A stretch of DNA of 64,000 nt, taken from contig CALRTZ010000009.1 in assembly GCA_943371235.1 (NCBI GenBank), positions 6,656-70,655 on the forward strand, read 5' to 3'. Position numbers and translations under genes: made by a program. Source of the stretch: CAJBVG01 sp943371235. Lineage in GTDB: Bacteria; Bacteroidota; Bacteroidia; Sphingobacteriales; Sphingobacteriaceae. Positions 23,556 through 32,262 of this stretch are shown here, piece after piece (position 1 is the first letter of the stretch; every line of letters starts with the position of its first letter). Under the pieces are notes generated by a model that saw nothing but the letters and a program-made list of their open reading frames with translations, was not told where the DNA came from and ran no database searches.

Positions 23556-24392
23556 ATGAACAAAAAAATCATACACTTTGTATTAACCTTATTCGTTATT
23601 ACAAATCTCTCCTTTACTTATACTGCAAACGCAGCAAACTCAAACGCAGCCATTAGTATCAGCACCAACAAGGTTAAATATGTTGGTATTATAACGGCAA
23701 CATGTGGTGGAAAAATCACCAACACAAACTCTGATCCGATTATAAGTGCCGGAGTTTGTTGGAGTAAGAATCCACTACCTACGGTTAACGACCCAAAACA
23801 ATTAAGGGTTGGAACAAATGATTCTTTTACGTGTGTGATAAATTCATTAGCGCCTAAAACAGGATATTATGTTCGTGCCTTTGTTGAAACTTCTTCCGGA
23901 GTATTGTACGGTGCGCAACGAACTTTTGCAACTGATTCTGCTTTTATAGGTATGCAAGTTTTAGGTGGCGATTTGTTTTATATTTTAAAACCGGGCGATT
24001 TGGGGTATGTGGAAGGTGAATTTCATGGGTTAGTGGCTACCAAAAGAATAGGGAGTACCATTGCCTGGAATAATGGAATTGATACCTTAATTGGAGCAAC
24101 CGATTCTGCGATACTTACTGGAAAACTCAATACTCAAAAAATTGTGACTGTATTAGGTGCTGGAAATTACCCAGCAAAAATTTGTAACGATTTAATTCAA
24201 GCAGGATACGACGATTGGTATTTACCAAGTTTCCACGAAGTAATATTAATGGGCGTTGCCGGCTTTGCCTCAGGACCAGTTTGGAGTTCTACAGAGGCCT
24301 CTAAAACTCAAGCCTATTATGTGTCGTCTCGAAAAGCAAGGCTTATTAATAAAACCCAACGTTATTATGTACATGCTATTCGTTCATTTTAA
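23556..24392 (+). CDS. Secreted fibronectin-like plus DUF1566 (Lcl C-terminal) protein
   Basis: 278 residues with a signal peptide ('FVLTLFVITNLSFTYTANA'). A fibronectin-III-like domain covers about 35-125 ('SAGVCWSKNPLPTVNDP', 'TGYYVRAFVETSSGVLYGAQRTFAT'). The C-terminal half carries the DUF1566/Lcl pattern: 'WNNGIDTLIGATDS', 'ICNDLIQAGYDDWYLPSFHEVILM' and 'WSSTEASKTQAYYVSS'. Such proteins are secreted and possibly adhesive; the fold is related to C-type lectins. It starts a rightward pair with the T9SS protein at 24410, separated by 17 bases. Confidence 0.75.
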   Translation: MNKKIIHFVLTLFVITNLSFTYTANAANSNAAISISTNKVKYVGIITATCGGKITNTNSDPIISAGVCWSKNPLPTVNDPKQLRVGTNDSFTCVINSLAPKTGYYVRAFVETSSGVLYGAQRTFATDSAFIGMQVLGGDLFYILKPGDLGYVEGEFHGLVATKRIGSTIAWNNGIDTLIGATDSAILTGKLNTQKIVTVLGAGNYPAKICNDLIQAGYDDWYLPSFHEVILMGVAGFASGPVWSSTEASKTQAYYVSSRKARLINKTQRYYVHAIRSF

Positions 24393-24409
24393 TCTTTAAC
24401 CTAGAAGTC

Positions 24410-26038
24410 ATGAAATTACTCATACAAAATAAAATAACTTTACTTGCACTCTTAGTAGTTGCAGGCATACAAAACAGCAGCGCATCAGTAGTGCCATGTG
24501 CCCCACCAACCGCTGCAATCAATTTAGACGTAAACAATGTACGTGCTAGGTTATTAAATGGTGGCGATATGTTCTGGGATATTTTTGGAACTAGAAATTC
24601 AAATTATGAAATTCCGAAAAACTCTGGTAAGCACTCCGCTTTTACTGCTTCTGTTTTTTTCTCTGCCATTGATGCTGGAAGTAATTTATATACTGCAGGG
24701 CAAACATACCGTCAGCAAGGATTGGACTTTTGGCCAGGTGCGTTAAATGCCATGGGAGAGATAGATTCTGTAGATTGTAAAGATGCAGATAAGATGTTTA
24801 ATGTTTACGGTTCAGAAATTATTAATGCAAAATTAGGTAAAGGTATTTCCTACAATATCAATAGATGGGGTAATTCTGATTTCCCATTTTTCGATAAAAA
24901 TGCAGATGGAATTTACGACCCAACTATTGGCGATTACCCAGTGTACAATGTAAACAATCCTAGCATTTTACCAGCGCAAATGATTTCTTGGGTATTTAAC
25001 GATAAAGGCAATGTGCACACCGCTTATCCAGGAGCGAGTGCGATTGGAATAGAAATTCAAGCAACGGCTAGTGCATATACCAGTAATACTTCGCAAGTAA
25101 TAAATAACTCTACCATTTACAGATTTGTAATCACCAATAAATCAAGTAACAGTTACACAGAATTTAGATTCGGTAAATTTTGTGATTTTGATTTAGGTAA
25201 TGCGAATGATGATTACGTTGGTTGCGATTTATCTACAAATACAAATGTCTCTAAACGTAATTTATTTTTCGTGTATAATGCTGATGATAATGATGAGGAT
25301 GGCGGAACTAGAGGCTACGGACTAGCGCCACCAGCTTTCGGAATATCATTTTTAAATCCTGGAAAAGCTAGCAATGGAACAACTTTAGAAATGAACAGTT
25401 TTGTTTCTATTTCAGGACAGCCGGGCGTAGATTCTGAACCAAGAGATGCTACAGAGTTACACAAGTACATGCAAGGTTTGTGGCAAGACGGGCAGGTAAT
25501 GACCTACGGTACTCCAAATGGAAGAGGAGGTACAGACCCATGTAAATTTATGTTCCCAGGAACAACAGATTTGCAAGGCCGACCAAATTGGACAGAAGTA
25601 GCGCCTCCGGGTGATCGTCGTGGTATTGCAACTATACAACCACGTAGCTTTGCACCCGGCGAAAGAATGACTATTGAGTTAGCCTATGTTTGGGCTCGAG
25701 ATACGCCTGGTACACACCTAACTTCTTTAGCTAAATTACGATTAAGTACAGATACCTTAATAGAGGCCTATAAAACTAACTTTAGTAGTTTTGCAACCGG
25801 TATATCAAAATCAAAAAACAATAAACCACAAGTGTTAATATGCCCTAATCCGGCTAATACTTTTATTAGTATGGATGGTGTTGGGTTAGTACACGAGTTG
25901 AAAATATACAATGCCCAAGGAAAGTTAGTCATGCATGTTAAAAATCCAATGACTACGAAGATCAACATCGAAGCGTTACCGCAAGGATCTTATGTGGTAA
26001 AAGCAGATGAGTATGTGGGTAGGTTTATGAAACTTTAA
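24410..26038 (+). CDS. Secreted protein with T9SS type A sorting domain
   Basis: 542 residues: signal peptide (about 1-25), a large central region with acidic calcium-like loops ('DKNADGIYDPTIGDYPVYN', 'NADDNDEDGG'), and a C-terminal sorting domain starting near residue 478 ('VLICPNPANTFISMDGVGLVHELKIYNAQGKLV...YVVKADEY'). I do not recognise a catalytic family in the centre. Such proteins in Bacteroidetes are usually exported by T9SS and attached to the surface. It follows the DUF1566 protein closely, so the two may be made together. Confidence 0.8.
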   Translation: MKLLIQNKITLLALLVVAGIQNSSASVVPCAPPTAAINLDVNNVRARLLNGGDMFWDIFGTRNSNYEIPKNSGKHSAFTASVFFSAIDAGSNLYTAGQTYRQQGLDFWPGALNAMGEIDSVDCKDADKMFNVYGSEIINAKLGKGISYNINRWGNSDFPFFDKNADGIYDPTIGDYPVYNVNNPSILPAQMISWVFNDKGNVHTAYPGASAIGIEIQATASAYTSNTSQVINNSTIYRFVITNKSSNSYTEFRFGKFCDFDLGNANDDYVGCDLSTNTNVSKRNLFFVYNADDNDEDGGTRGYGLAPPAFGISFLNPGKASNGTTLEMNSFVSISGQPGVDSEPRDATELHKYMQGLWQDGQVMTYGTPNGRGGTDPCKFMFPGTTDLQGRPNWTEVAPPGDRRGIATIQPRSFAPGERMTIELAYVWARDTPGTHLTSLAKLRLSTDTLIEAYKTNFSSFATGISKSKNNKPQVLICPNPANTFISMDGVGLVHELKIYNAQGKLVMHVKNPMTTKINIEALPQGSYVVKADEYVGRFMKL

Positions 26039-26147
26039 TCGAATTAGCGAACTAGCGAACTTGCGAATTTACGAAATGCAACTAAGTTGCTTATTACAAA
26101 CTCGCTAGTTCGTTAATTCGCAAGTTCGTAAATTCGTTAGTTCGCTA
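26036..26147. repeat. Converging stop-anchored TAGCGAAC arrays with a palindromic centre
   Basis: Plus strand from stop TAA 26036: a 9-base unit, then TAGCGAAC at 26045 and 26053, TTGCGAAT at 26061, TTACGAAA at 26069. Minus strand from stop TAG 26147: TAGCGAAC, TAACGAAT at 26139, TTACGAAC at 26131 and three more. The centre GCAACTAAGTTGC (26078-26090) is a short hairpin. The two arms can pair, giving a long imperfect cruciform or bidirectional terminator. Confidence 0.93.
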
Positions 26148-27047
26148 TTTCATCACTCTATATAACAATGTAAACTGCAGCAATACCCCATCTTCAAAAT
26201 CTGTATTCAGAGGAATTCTTTTATCATTTGCAAAATATAAAGGCATAGCAAAATTGACTTTGTCATTTTCTGCATATACTCTATAACTTCTACCAATAGA
26301 ATGTCCAACTTTTGTTTGTAAACTGATGTTTTTATTGAAATGAATTTTAGCATACGCACTAAGTTCATTGCTGGCTTTGGCTACATAGTAGTTGCCTATA
26401 GCTGGTAAATTACTAGTTAAATGAAAAGAACGAACTTGCCCGGTATAGTTAATACCTACGGTGAAGTTTGATGATGCTTTGTAGTTTACATCGGCTTGTA
26501 AGGGAGCCATTACATTGCTCTCCCATTTCTTGTCGCTGCTTATGTAATAGAATCCGAACATCGGAACAAAAAAGGGCCCGAATAAATCGTTGTTGGCATA
26601 CAATGCCATTTTATAATTAAAATTTGCGTTTTTAGTATATTTCAATATTCCGATCGCACCCATCTGAAAATCTTTACTATTTAGATTTTTAAAGTCTGAT
26701 GCATGTTTGGGCAATAGTATAATTGAATAAGCCCAGCGATCATTCATTATCTTATTGAACCCAAGTTTTAAACTTATCGAACTAAAATTATAGTAGCTAT
26801 CATTTTCGAAAAGTTTAGTATTGATATTCTCATAAATGAAGCCAGTTATAATAACATTTTGTTCATTTAATTTTATAGGAACACTTAGATCTAAGCTAAG
26901 TTCGTTTAAGCGAGTAGAGGAGGAGCTTGTATCGAATTTATTCAACGAGGTAGTATTCGTATTCAGTTTTAACACATCTACATAGGATTGAGCTTGAAGT
27001 GTGATGCTGTAAATAATGAAAAGGCTACTAAATATAAATTTTAACAT
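26145..27047 (-). CDS. DUF6268-family outer-membrane beta-barrel protein
   Basis: 300 residues with a signal peptide (ends 'SITLQAQS'). The mature protein alternates amphipathic beta strands and ends in an aromatic/hydrophobic strand ('GVLLQFTLLYRVMK'). 'YVDVLKLNTNTTSLNKF' and 'SLDLSVPIKLNEQNVIITGFIYENINTKLF' match the DUF6268 family as I remember it. It is presumably an outer-membrane porin-like barrel of unknown substrate. Its TAG stop is the first triplet of an octad array. Confidence 0.72.
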   Translation of the reverse strand: MLKFIFSSLFIIYSITLQAQSYVDVLKLNTNTTSLNKFDTSSSSTRLNELSLDLSVPIKLNEQNVIITGFIYENINTKLFENDSYYNFSSISLKLGFNKIMNDRWAYSIILLPKHASDFKNLNSKDFQMGAIGILKYTKNANFNYKMALYANNDLFGPFFVPMFGFYYISSDKKWESNVMAPLQADVNYKASSNFTVGINYTGQVRSFHLTSNLPAIGNYYVAKASNELSAYAKIHFNKNISLQTKVGHSIGRSYRVYAENDKVNFAMPLYFANDKRIPLNTDFEDGVLLQFTLLYRVMK

Positions 27048-27057
27048 TTTTGTATTA

Positions 27058-27137
27058 CGATTATACGACCATACGACTGTTCGACTATACGATTATACGA
27101 CTTTACGATCATTCGGTCTTTCGGATTTTCGGTCTTT
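27058..27137 (-). repeat. Ten 8-bp CGA/CGG units
   Basis: Ten uninterrupted octads, all beginning CGA or CGG: CGATTATA at 27058, CGACCATA at 27066, through CGGTCTTT at 27130. They begin 11 bases upstream of the start codon of the leftward DUF6268 gene. Confidence 0.93.
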
Positions 27138-27192
27138 CTAATTCCAATTACAAGTTACAAAATATTTCTATTAGTTTGATATAAGGTAGGTA

Positions 27193-27207
27193 CTAGGTTG
27201 TACCTAG
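27193..27207. promoter_or_regulatory. Perfect 15-bp palindrome, possible operator
   Basis: CTAGGT-TGT-ACCTAG, in the 282-bp divergent gap between the DUF6268 gene and the T9SS protein gene. A further CTAGGT-like copy (ACTAGGTTTT) lies 13 bases on. The rest of the gap beyond the octad array shows nothing else recognisable. Confidence 0.35.
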
Positions 27208-27329
27208 GTGGATGCTGATGACTAGGTTTTAAATGAGAATTTAAAAGGCATATAGAATATACATCATTTGAGGTATATATATGTTGTTATTTAGAGGCTA
27301 TTATTGTAAATCAAATAAAAAAAATATTT

Positions 27330-28676
27330 ATGAAAAAAATTTACATAACACTCTCTTTACTACTCAGCTTAAGTTTTACTTACGCACAATCAACATGGCC
27401 ATATTTAGTGGCACCAGGCGCAGGAATGACCACTGTAAACACTGTTGGATTGGTAAGTAGCGACCTATTGGTGATAAGCGACAACGAGATTTATAATGCG
27501 ATAAACTCTCAAGCAGGCGGTGGTACAAATATTCGATTAGAATTTAACAAGTATTTAAATGGTACTTGGACAAATCTTGCCGATATTACAACTACTCATA
27601 ATGTAGGTCGTACAATATTAAGAAAAGCAAAAAATAGCAATGATATTTATGTAGCTTATTCTCATCAGAATACTAATTTTACAAATTTTGTAATAGTTAA
27701 AAAGTTTGATGGTACAAGCTGGTCTAGTATAGGAACGGAACAAGAATGGGGGCATATTTATTTTGATTTTCAATTAGATAATAATGATGTGCCTATTCTA
27801 TTAGGCAAGAAAAGCACAAGCTTTCAGTTTATGAAAATATTGAAATGGCAATCAAATACTTGGAACGAAATTGAGTTAACAAACTATTTAGATTTAAAAT
27901 TCTTCAGAGGTTCATCTTATGTAGATGCCAATAATAATTTAGTTTTTTTAAAGAACTCTGTGAAAACAAGATTAGGAGTAAATTATGGATCGGTAGATAT
28001 TGATACACTTATAGGGGATTCTGTGACTACACATTTTGAAGATATTAGAACAACACCTTACTCAGAAGCATTTTTCTTATTAGACTCAAATGGAAACCAA
28101 CAGTTCTTTACGCAAACACAAGCAAGTGGAACGGGTTCTAGGTTATCGTTATATAAAAATACTGCGGGTACTTGGGCCTTAAATAAAACAGACACCTCTA
28201 ATTTCAACTTAGTAAGAAATGTGGCGATAGCAAACACAGGTGTTATACTTTTAGCAGGCGTTGAATATGGCGCTACAACTGGTACCATGTACAACTATTC
28301 AAACTTAAGCAGTCCAGTTTACTCTTCACCCGTAAATTCTGAAATAAACCACATGCGTTTTACGAAAAATAAAATTTATGCCTTTATCAAAAATGGAATT
28401 GTAACTGCCGATGTTTCAAATTTAACGGGCATCAGTTCTACAAAAGAAATTGCTGTTAACATGTATCCAAATCCTGTGAGTACTTCGTTAACTATTCAAA
28501 ATGTAAATTCTTCGGATGTTGCAAAAATTGAAATCTATTCGATTAGAGCAGAATTAATGCAAGTAGAAAGTAATACTACTAACATTAATGTAGAAAATTT
28601 AAGTAAAGGGATGTATATATTATGGATAGAATTAAATGATGGTAGTGTGGGTAGAACAAAATTCATCAAAGAATAA
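27330..28676 (+). CDS. Secreted protein with T9SS type A sorting domain
   Basis: 448 residues. The signal peptide is 1-19 (ends FTYAQ). The centre alternates short beta segments with 'WPYLVAPGAGMTTVNTVG', 'LEFNKYLNGTWTNLADITTTHNVGRTILRKAKNSNDIYVAYSHQ' and 'FVIVKKFDGTSWSSIGTEQEWGHIYFDFQLDNNDVPILLG', the look of a sequence-diverged beta propeller. The last 80 residues are the sorting domain ('IAVNMYPNPVSTSLTIQNV...LSKGMYILWIELNDG'). No enzyme motif is seen. A clear terminator follows. Confidence 0.8.
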   Translation: MKKIYITLSLLLSLSFTYAQSTWPYLVAPGAGMTTVNTVGLVSSDLLVISDNEIYNAINSQAGGGTNIRLEFNKYLNGTWTNLADITTTHNVGRTILRKAKNSNDIYVAYSHQNTNFTNFVIVKKFDGTSWSSIGTEQEWGHIYFDFQLDNNDVPILLGKKSTSFQFMKILKWQSNTWNEIELTNYLDLKFFRGSSYVDANNNLVFLKNSVKTRLGVNYGSVDIDTLIGDSVTTHFEDIRTTPYSEAFFLLDSNGNQQFFTQTQASGTGSRLSLYKNTAGTWALNKTDTSNFNLVRNVAIANTGVILLAGVEYGATTGTMYNYSNLSSPVYSSPVNSEINHMRFTKNKIYAFIKNGIVTADVSNLTGISSTKEIAVNMYPNPVSTSLTIQNVNSSDVAKIEIYSIRAELMQVESNTTNINVENLSKGMYILWIELNDGSVGRTKFIKE

Positions 28677-28701
28677 TTTCAAACTATACTAAATAGAACA
28701 G

Positions 28702-28732
28702 AAAAACCACTTAGTAATAAGTGGTTTTTTTT
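28702..28732 (+). terminator. Rho-independent terminator
   Basis: AACCACTTA pairs with TAAGTGGTT around a 4-base loop, followed by eight T. It ends the T9SS protein gene at 27330. Confidence 0.88.
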
Positions 28733-28805
28733 ATGGGTTTAACTTCCAAAAATTTGTGCAAGGGAAATTATTAATTAAAGCAACATTTGTCACCTCTTTT
28801 TTTTA

Positions 28806-29426
28806 TTAATAATTTATGGTTAAGTTATTAATTATAGGGTCACCTTCCATTTCGAAGCTTGAGTTAAAAATCGAAATAGTTGAGTCTGGACTTACTCTAT
28901 CTACTCCAACTGCTCCAAACATTATTTTTGTTCTCAAATTAAACTTAAAGTCAGAAATATCTAATTCGCTTTTCGAAAAAATCAAGGTGTCGAATGCACC
29001 GTTATAAGGATAAACTTTTAAAACCTCCTTATCTTTTAAAGGGTTTGTTGTTTTGAAACTTAAAACTGACCGACTGCTATCTGATAAATAGAAATTCATA
29101 GAGTTGTTTCGAGCTAACTCTAAACCACTCCTCACTAACATATCTGTAATACCATTGTCGCCAAATACTAGTTGAAGCTTTCCATTTTCATTTTCAGCTA
29201 TCGAATAATTAAAACTAAAATCACCATTTTCATCTGTGTAGGCTACTCCCAAATCTGTACTTTTTGTGAAACCAGGGGGGCCTATTATTTTTGTGAAATC
29301 TATTTTTACATTTTGATAAGGAACATTGGTAGTACCATTTAAAAATCGCCCTTTTATGGTGAAAGACTCTTCCTTACCACACGAAACTACGATGAATGCT
29401 ACTAAAACTATTAAAAGCTTTTTCAT
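28806..29426 (-). CDS. Lipoprotein with carboxypeptidase-regulatory-like domain
   Basis: 206 residues: signal and lipobox 'VSCG' (cysteine about 16), then a beta-sandwich of the carboxypeptidase-regulatory type ('FTIKGRFLNGTTNVPYQNVKIDFTKI', 'GVAYTDENGDFSFNYSIAENENGKLQLVFGD'). The remainder is beta-rich with no known motif. It is an outer-membrane-anchored protein of unknown role, transcribed alone. The 231-bp gap upstream shows no feature I can name. Confidence 0.75.
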   Translation of the reverse strand: MKKLLIVLVAFIVVSCGKEESFTIKGRFLNGTTNVPYQNVKIDFTKIIGPPGFTKSTDLGVAYTDENGDFSFNYSIAENENGKLQLVFGDNGITDMLVRSGLELARNNSMNFYLSDSSRSVLSFKTTNPLKDKEVLKVYPYNGAFDTLIFSKSELDISDFKFNLRTKIMFGAVGVDRVSPDSTISIFNSSFEMEGDPIINNLTINY

Positions 29427-29657
29427 ATTTACTTAATAAAACTAATTACTATTTAGCAAATGGAATTTGAACTATTAAAATCTCAAAAGAATACAATCTT
29501 GTTTTAAAATTAGATGTATCAAATTCACAATTACAAATATATGTATTACAGTGTGCTATTTCAACATGTTACCCTTTGTTATGCGAAAAACGGTAAATGT
29601 TACCACCTTTGACCGGTCCAAATATGCGGTATTTTCATTAGGTACCACTCATATTAA

Positions 29658-30134
29658 TTATCGCTTTATTTCAAAAACGTAATTATTGCAATCTGCTTTA
29701 TAAGATTTTATTAATTGAATGGAATTTGAATGAAAAGTAGGGTAGGTAGAGGTTCTTTTTTTTTCGCAATTGTTGTTAATGTTCTCAATTTTAAAGCTGA
29801 CGTTACCAAAGAAAAGCGTATCTACAATAGAATTCCTTTGATAGAATATTATCCTAAATTCATTACCAAAATCTAACATATTAATTTCAAGTATAGAATC
29901 CTTTTTAGAGTACATTCCACTTCCATCAACCTCAAGGTATTTGATAATATTTCCAGAATGCACTTTAATAGAATCTACGTTTTCACCTAAATTAGTTTTT
30001 CTTGATTGGGAATCGTATTCCACTAGTTGAAGATTATTATTTGATAAACCGTCACAATAAACAATTTCCATCTCACATTTGCGACATGCTGTAAAAGAAA
30101 TTAAGACGAGGAAACTTATTAAGATAGTTTTCAT
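29658..30134 (-). CDS. Small lipoprotein of unknown function
   Basis: 158 residues with an N-terminal signal and lipobox ('ISFTACRKC', cysteine 17). The mature part is beta-rich and holds several cysteines (C17, C20, C28 and further ones near 'NNNCEKK' and 'KADCNNYVF'), which could form disulfides. No family is recognised. It is transcribed alone, downstream of the tRNA-Lys terminator. Confidence 0.65.
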   Translation of the reverse strand: MKTILISFLVLISFTACRKCEMEIVYCDGLSNNNLQLVEYDSQSRKTNLGENVDSIKVHSGNIIKYLEVDGSGMYSKKDSILEINMLDFGNEFRIIFYQRNSIVDTLFFGNVSFKIENINNNCEKKRTSTYPTFHSNSIQLIKSYKADCNNYVFEIKR

Positions 30135-30229
30135 TTATAACAAATATAATCGAAAACAATTCTAGATTTAATTTATTTAGAAAGCATTTCTTTGCTACCA
30201 ATCATGCTACCGAAACCCTTATAAACGAC

Positions 30230-30255
30230 GAAACCACTCATTTCTGAGTGGTTTC
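30230..30255 (-). terminator. Terminator hairpin after tRNA-Lys
   Basis: Perfect 11-bp stem GAAACCACTCA/TGAGTGGTTTC with a 4-base loop, 4 bases past the tRNA 3' end. There is no long T-run, so it may act in both directions or as a processing signal. Confidence 0.75.
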
Positions 30256-30258
30256 TCG

Positions 30259-30331
30259 TGATCCCGCTGGGACTCGAACCCAGGACCCCAACATTAAAAG
30301 TGTTATGCTCTACCAGCTGAGCTACGAAATC
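30259..30331 (-). tRNA. tRNA-Lys (TTT)
   Basis: Cloverleaf on the minus strand: acceptor GATTTCG/CGGGATC with two G-U pairs, D arm GCTC...GAGC, anticodon loop CTTTTAA (TTT), T arm GTCCTGGGTTCGAGTCCCAG, discriminator A. CCA is not encoded. Confidence 0.94.
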
Positions 30332-30354
30332 ATTTTCCTTCCTTAAAAGGTCTG

Positions 30355-30385
30355 CAAATGTACAAGAATTATCATACAATGCAAA
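30355..30385 (-). promoter_or_regulatory. Bacteroidetes-type promoter of tRNA-Lys
   Basis: On the minus strand, TTTG (30385-30382), a 19-base spacer, and TACATTTG (30362-30355), 23 bases before the tRNA. Box sequences and spacing equal those of the tRNA-Cys promoter. Confidence 0.78.
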
Positions 30386-30439
30386 CATGAGCATTAAAAA
30401 ATTATTAACATACTCCTAATTTATTCGATATCAGTTAGA

Positions 30440-30516
30440 AAATTTGTAAATATGCAAATATGCAAATGTGCAAATTACCTCAGCATTTACAATTGACAAT
30501 TAACAATTGACAATTA
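30440..30516 (-). repeat. Stop-anchored TAATTGT heptads and ATTTGCAT octads
   Basis: Minus strand from the TAA stop at 30516: TAATTGT, CAATTGT (30509), TAATTGT (30502), CAATTGT (30495). After a short break come five octads of ATTTGCAT/ATTTGCAC type (30479-30440). Confidence 0.92.
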
Positions 30517-31674
30517 TTTAATGATGGTTGATCGTTTAAAACTCCCCGACTCATTAAACATACAACGATAGGTTAAGTGCTTTTTACCCAATGCTGAGCC
30601 AGTTGATTCGTGCAGGGCTCGCATTTTAGGATTGAAATCGCCTACCCAAGAGAGTTCCACTTCTTTATAATGGTTTAATGGCAATACTAACTTATGCGCA
30701 TTCATGATGAGTGCAGATTCTAAGCCTAATTTCTGATAGGCCGGCACAACTCCCATGATCACTACTCTCAACCTATTTATACTTCCTCTCCAATTGTAAT
30801 AAGCAAACTTAAGCTTAGCTAGTAAATCGGTTTTGCCTTTCATGTGCTTTATTACTTGATTTACATCCGGTATGGTTACCATAAAAGCTGCTGGTTTATC
30901 ATTCACATAACCGAACCATATAAATCGCTCGTCAATAAAAGCCTTCATTTTTTCTAAACTCTGCATCACCGTAATATCATCCATCGGTTGGAAGTTCTCA
31001 TGAAACTGCCAAGCATTGTTGTATATCTCCTGAAAATCTCGAGAGTACTTCTCCAAATTGTTCATGCGTAAATGTTCAAAATGATATCCTTCTTTCTTCG
31101 ATACCCATTCAGCAATTTTGCTAAATCGCTCTGGCAATGGCTTCGTTAGATCGAGGTGATTGGATACTTGCTCGAAATAGGTTTTAAAGCCATACGATTC
31201 GAACAGCTCTTGGTAATAAGCTGGATTGTAATTCATGCCTACTGCAGGGTGTGTAAATCCGTAAATCAGCAATCCCCAAAAATTATCGTTCTCTCCAAAA
31301 TTAATGGGTCCGTCCATGGCTTCCATGCCTTGCGCTTGCAACCAATTTCGGCAGGTGTCCATTAAAAGATGAGCCGCAACTTTATCATTTATACATTCAA
31401 AAAAACCCATGCCTCCAGTTGGCTGATCGAATGTATACGCTTTTTTATCGTTTATAAATGCAGCTACTCTTCCTATACAGGTTCCATTCTCATCCATCAA
31501 AATCCATCGAGTACATTTTCCATGAGAATGAAATGCATTTGTACTAGGATTAAAGATGGCTTCAATTTCTACATCCAAAGGCCGCACATAAACGGTATCG
31601 TTCTGGTAAATAAAATCTACCATATCTAAAAACATCTTCTTCTGAGCCTTCGTTTGTACTTCTACAATATTCAT
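30514..31674 (-). CDS. GNAT-like N-acetyltransferase-related protein
   Basis: 386 residues. The N-terminal half has 'MFLDMVDFIYQNDTVYVRPL', 'GRVAAFINDKKA' and 'GMGFFECINDKVAAHLLMDTCRNWLQAQGMEAMDGPINFGENDNFWGLLI', where a divergent GNAT fold is visible. The C-terminal half has 'FGYVNDKPAAFMVTIPDVNQ' and 'VIMGVVPAYQKLGLESALIMNAHKLV', matching the acetyl-CoA binding loop region of a second GNAT unit. Substrate unknown. It lies downstream of folA and thyA in the same direction, separated by repeat arrays. Its TAA stop opens another array. Confidence 0.75.
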   Translation of the reverse strand: MNIVEVQTKAQKKMFLDMVDFIYQNDTVYVRPLDVEIEAIFNPSTNAFHSHGKCTRWILMDENGTCIGRVAAFINDKKAYTFDQPTGGMGFFECINDKVAAHLLMDTCRNWLQAQGMEAMDGPINFGENDNFWGLLIYGFTHPAVGMNYNPAYYQELFESYGFKTYFEQVSNHLDLTKPLPERFSKIAEWVSKKEGYHFEHLRMNNLEKYSRDFQEIYNNAWQFHENFQPMDDITVMQSLEKMKAFIDERFIWFGYVNDKPAAFMVTIPDVNQVIKHMKGKTDLLAKLKFAYYNWRGSINRLRVVIMGVVPAYQKLGLESALIMNAHKLVLPLNHYKEVELSWVGDFNPKMRALHESTGSALGKKHLTYRCMFNESGSFKRSTIIK

Positions 31675-31689
31675 TAAATTCTATAATTA

Positions 31690-31782
31690 ATGTACAATGT
31701 ACGTTGTACAATGTACACTGTACAACGTACATTGTACAAGGTGTAAATACTTCCAATTCTAACGACTAAAGACTAACGACTA
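31690..31782 (-). repeat. Stop-anchored TAGTCGT heptads followed by GTAC heptads
   Basis: Minus strand: the folA stop at 31782 begins TAGTCGT, then TAGTCTT (31775), TAGTCGT (31768), TAGAATT. Nearer the next gene a run of GTACAAC/GTACATT-type heptads (31740-31690) ends 15 bases before the acetyltransferase-like ATG. Confidence 0.92.
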
Positions 31783-32262
31783 ATATCTCCTTCTGTAATC
31801 CAAAAACTGATAATTGTACTCATGTTTCTCATCGGCATAATGTTCTTCCGAATGCTCCAACATCCAATCATCTAAATCAAAATTTTCTAAATGCGTGTCG
31901 GCATCGAGTTCTACGTCAACTAAGGTTAGGTATACCTTATCGGCAACAGGCATTGCTTCTTTGTAAATAGTTCCGCCTCCAATAATGTAAATATCAGCTC
32001 CTTTACACAACTCTATGGCTTCTTTCAATGAATGTACCACCTCACAACCATCTACAAGGTAATTTTTATTATTACTGATAATTACGTTTCGGCGATTGGG
32101 TAGGGGCTTGCCAATTGATTCGTAGGTCTTTCTACCCATAAGTATAGGGTGACCAGAAGTAATGGCTTTAAAACGCTTCAGATCGTTCGGTAAATGCCAT
32201 AACAAAGCATTGTTCTTGCCGATGGCTCCGTTTTTATCTGTGGCAACGATGATGGAAATCAT
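31780..32262 (-). CDS. folA: Dihydrofolate reductase
   Basis: 160 residues. It reduces dihydrofolate to tetrahydrofolate with NADPH. Motifs: 'IVATDKNGAIGKNNALLWHLPNDLKRFKAIT' (substrate site with the catalytic acidic residue), 'HPILMGRKTYESIGKPLPNRRNVIIS' (NADPH), 'DIYIIGGGTIYKEAMPVADKVYLTLV'. The length is normal. It sits downstream of thyA, which makes its dihydrofolate substrate. The two are separated by a 150-bp compound repeat array. Confidence 0.97.
   Translation of the reverse strand: MISIIVATDKNGAIGKNNALLWHLPNDLKRFKAITSGHPILMGRKTYESIGKPLPNRRNVIISNNKNYLVDGCEVVHSLKEAIELCKGADIYIIGGGTIYKEAMPVADKVYLTLVDVELDADTHLENFDLDDWMLEHSEEHYADEKHEYNYQFLDYRRRY

Noticed and set aside
30173..30394. 73-codon open frame across the tRNA-Lys region
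   Set aside because: It reads straight through a tRNA and its terminator.
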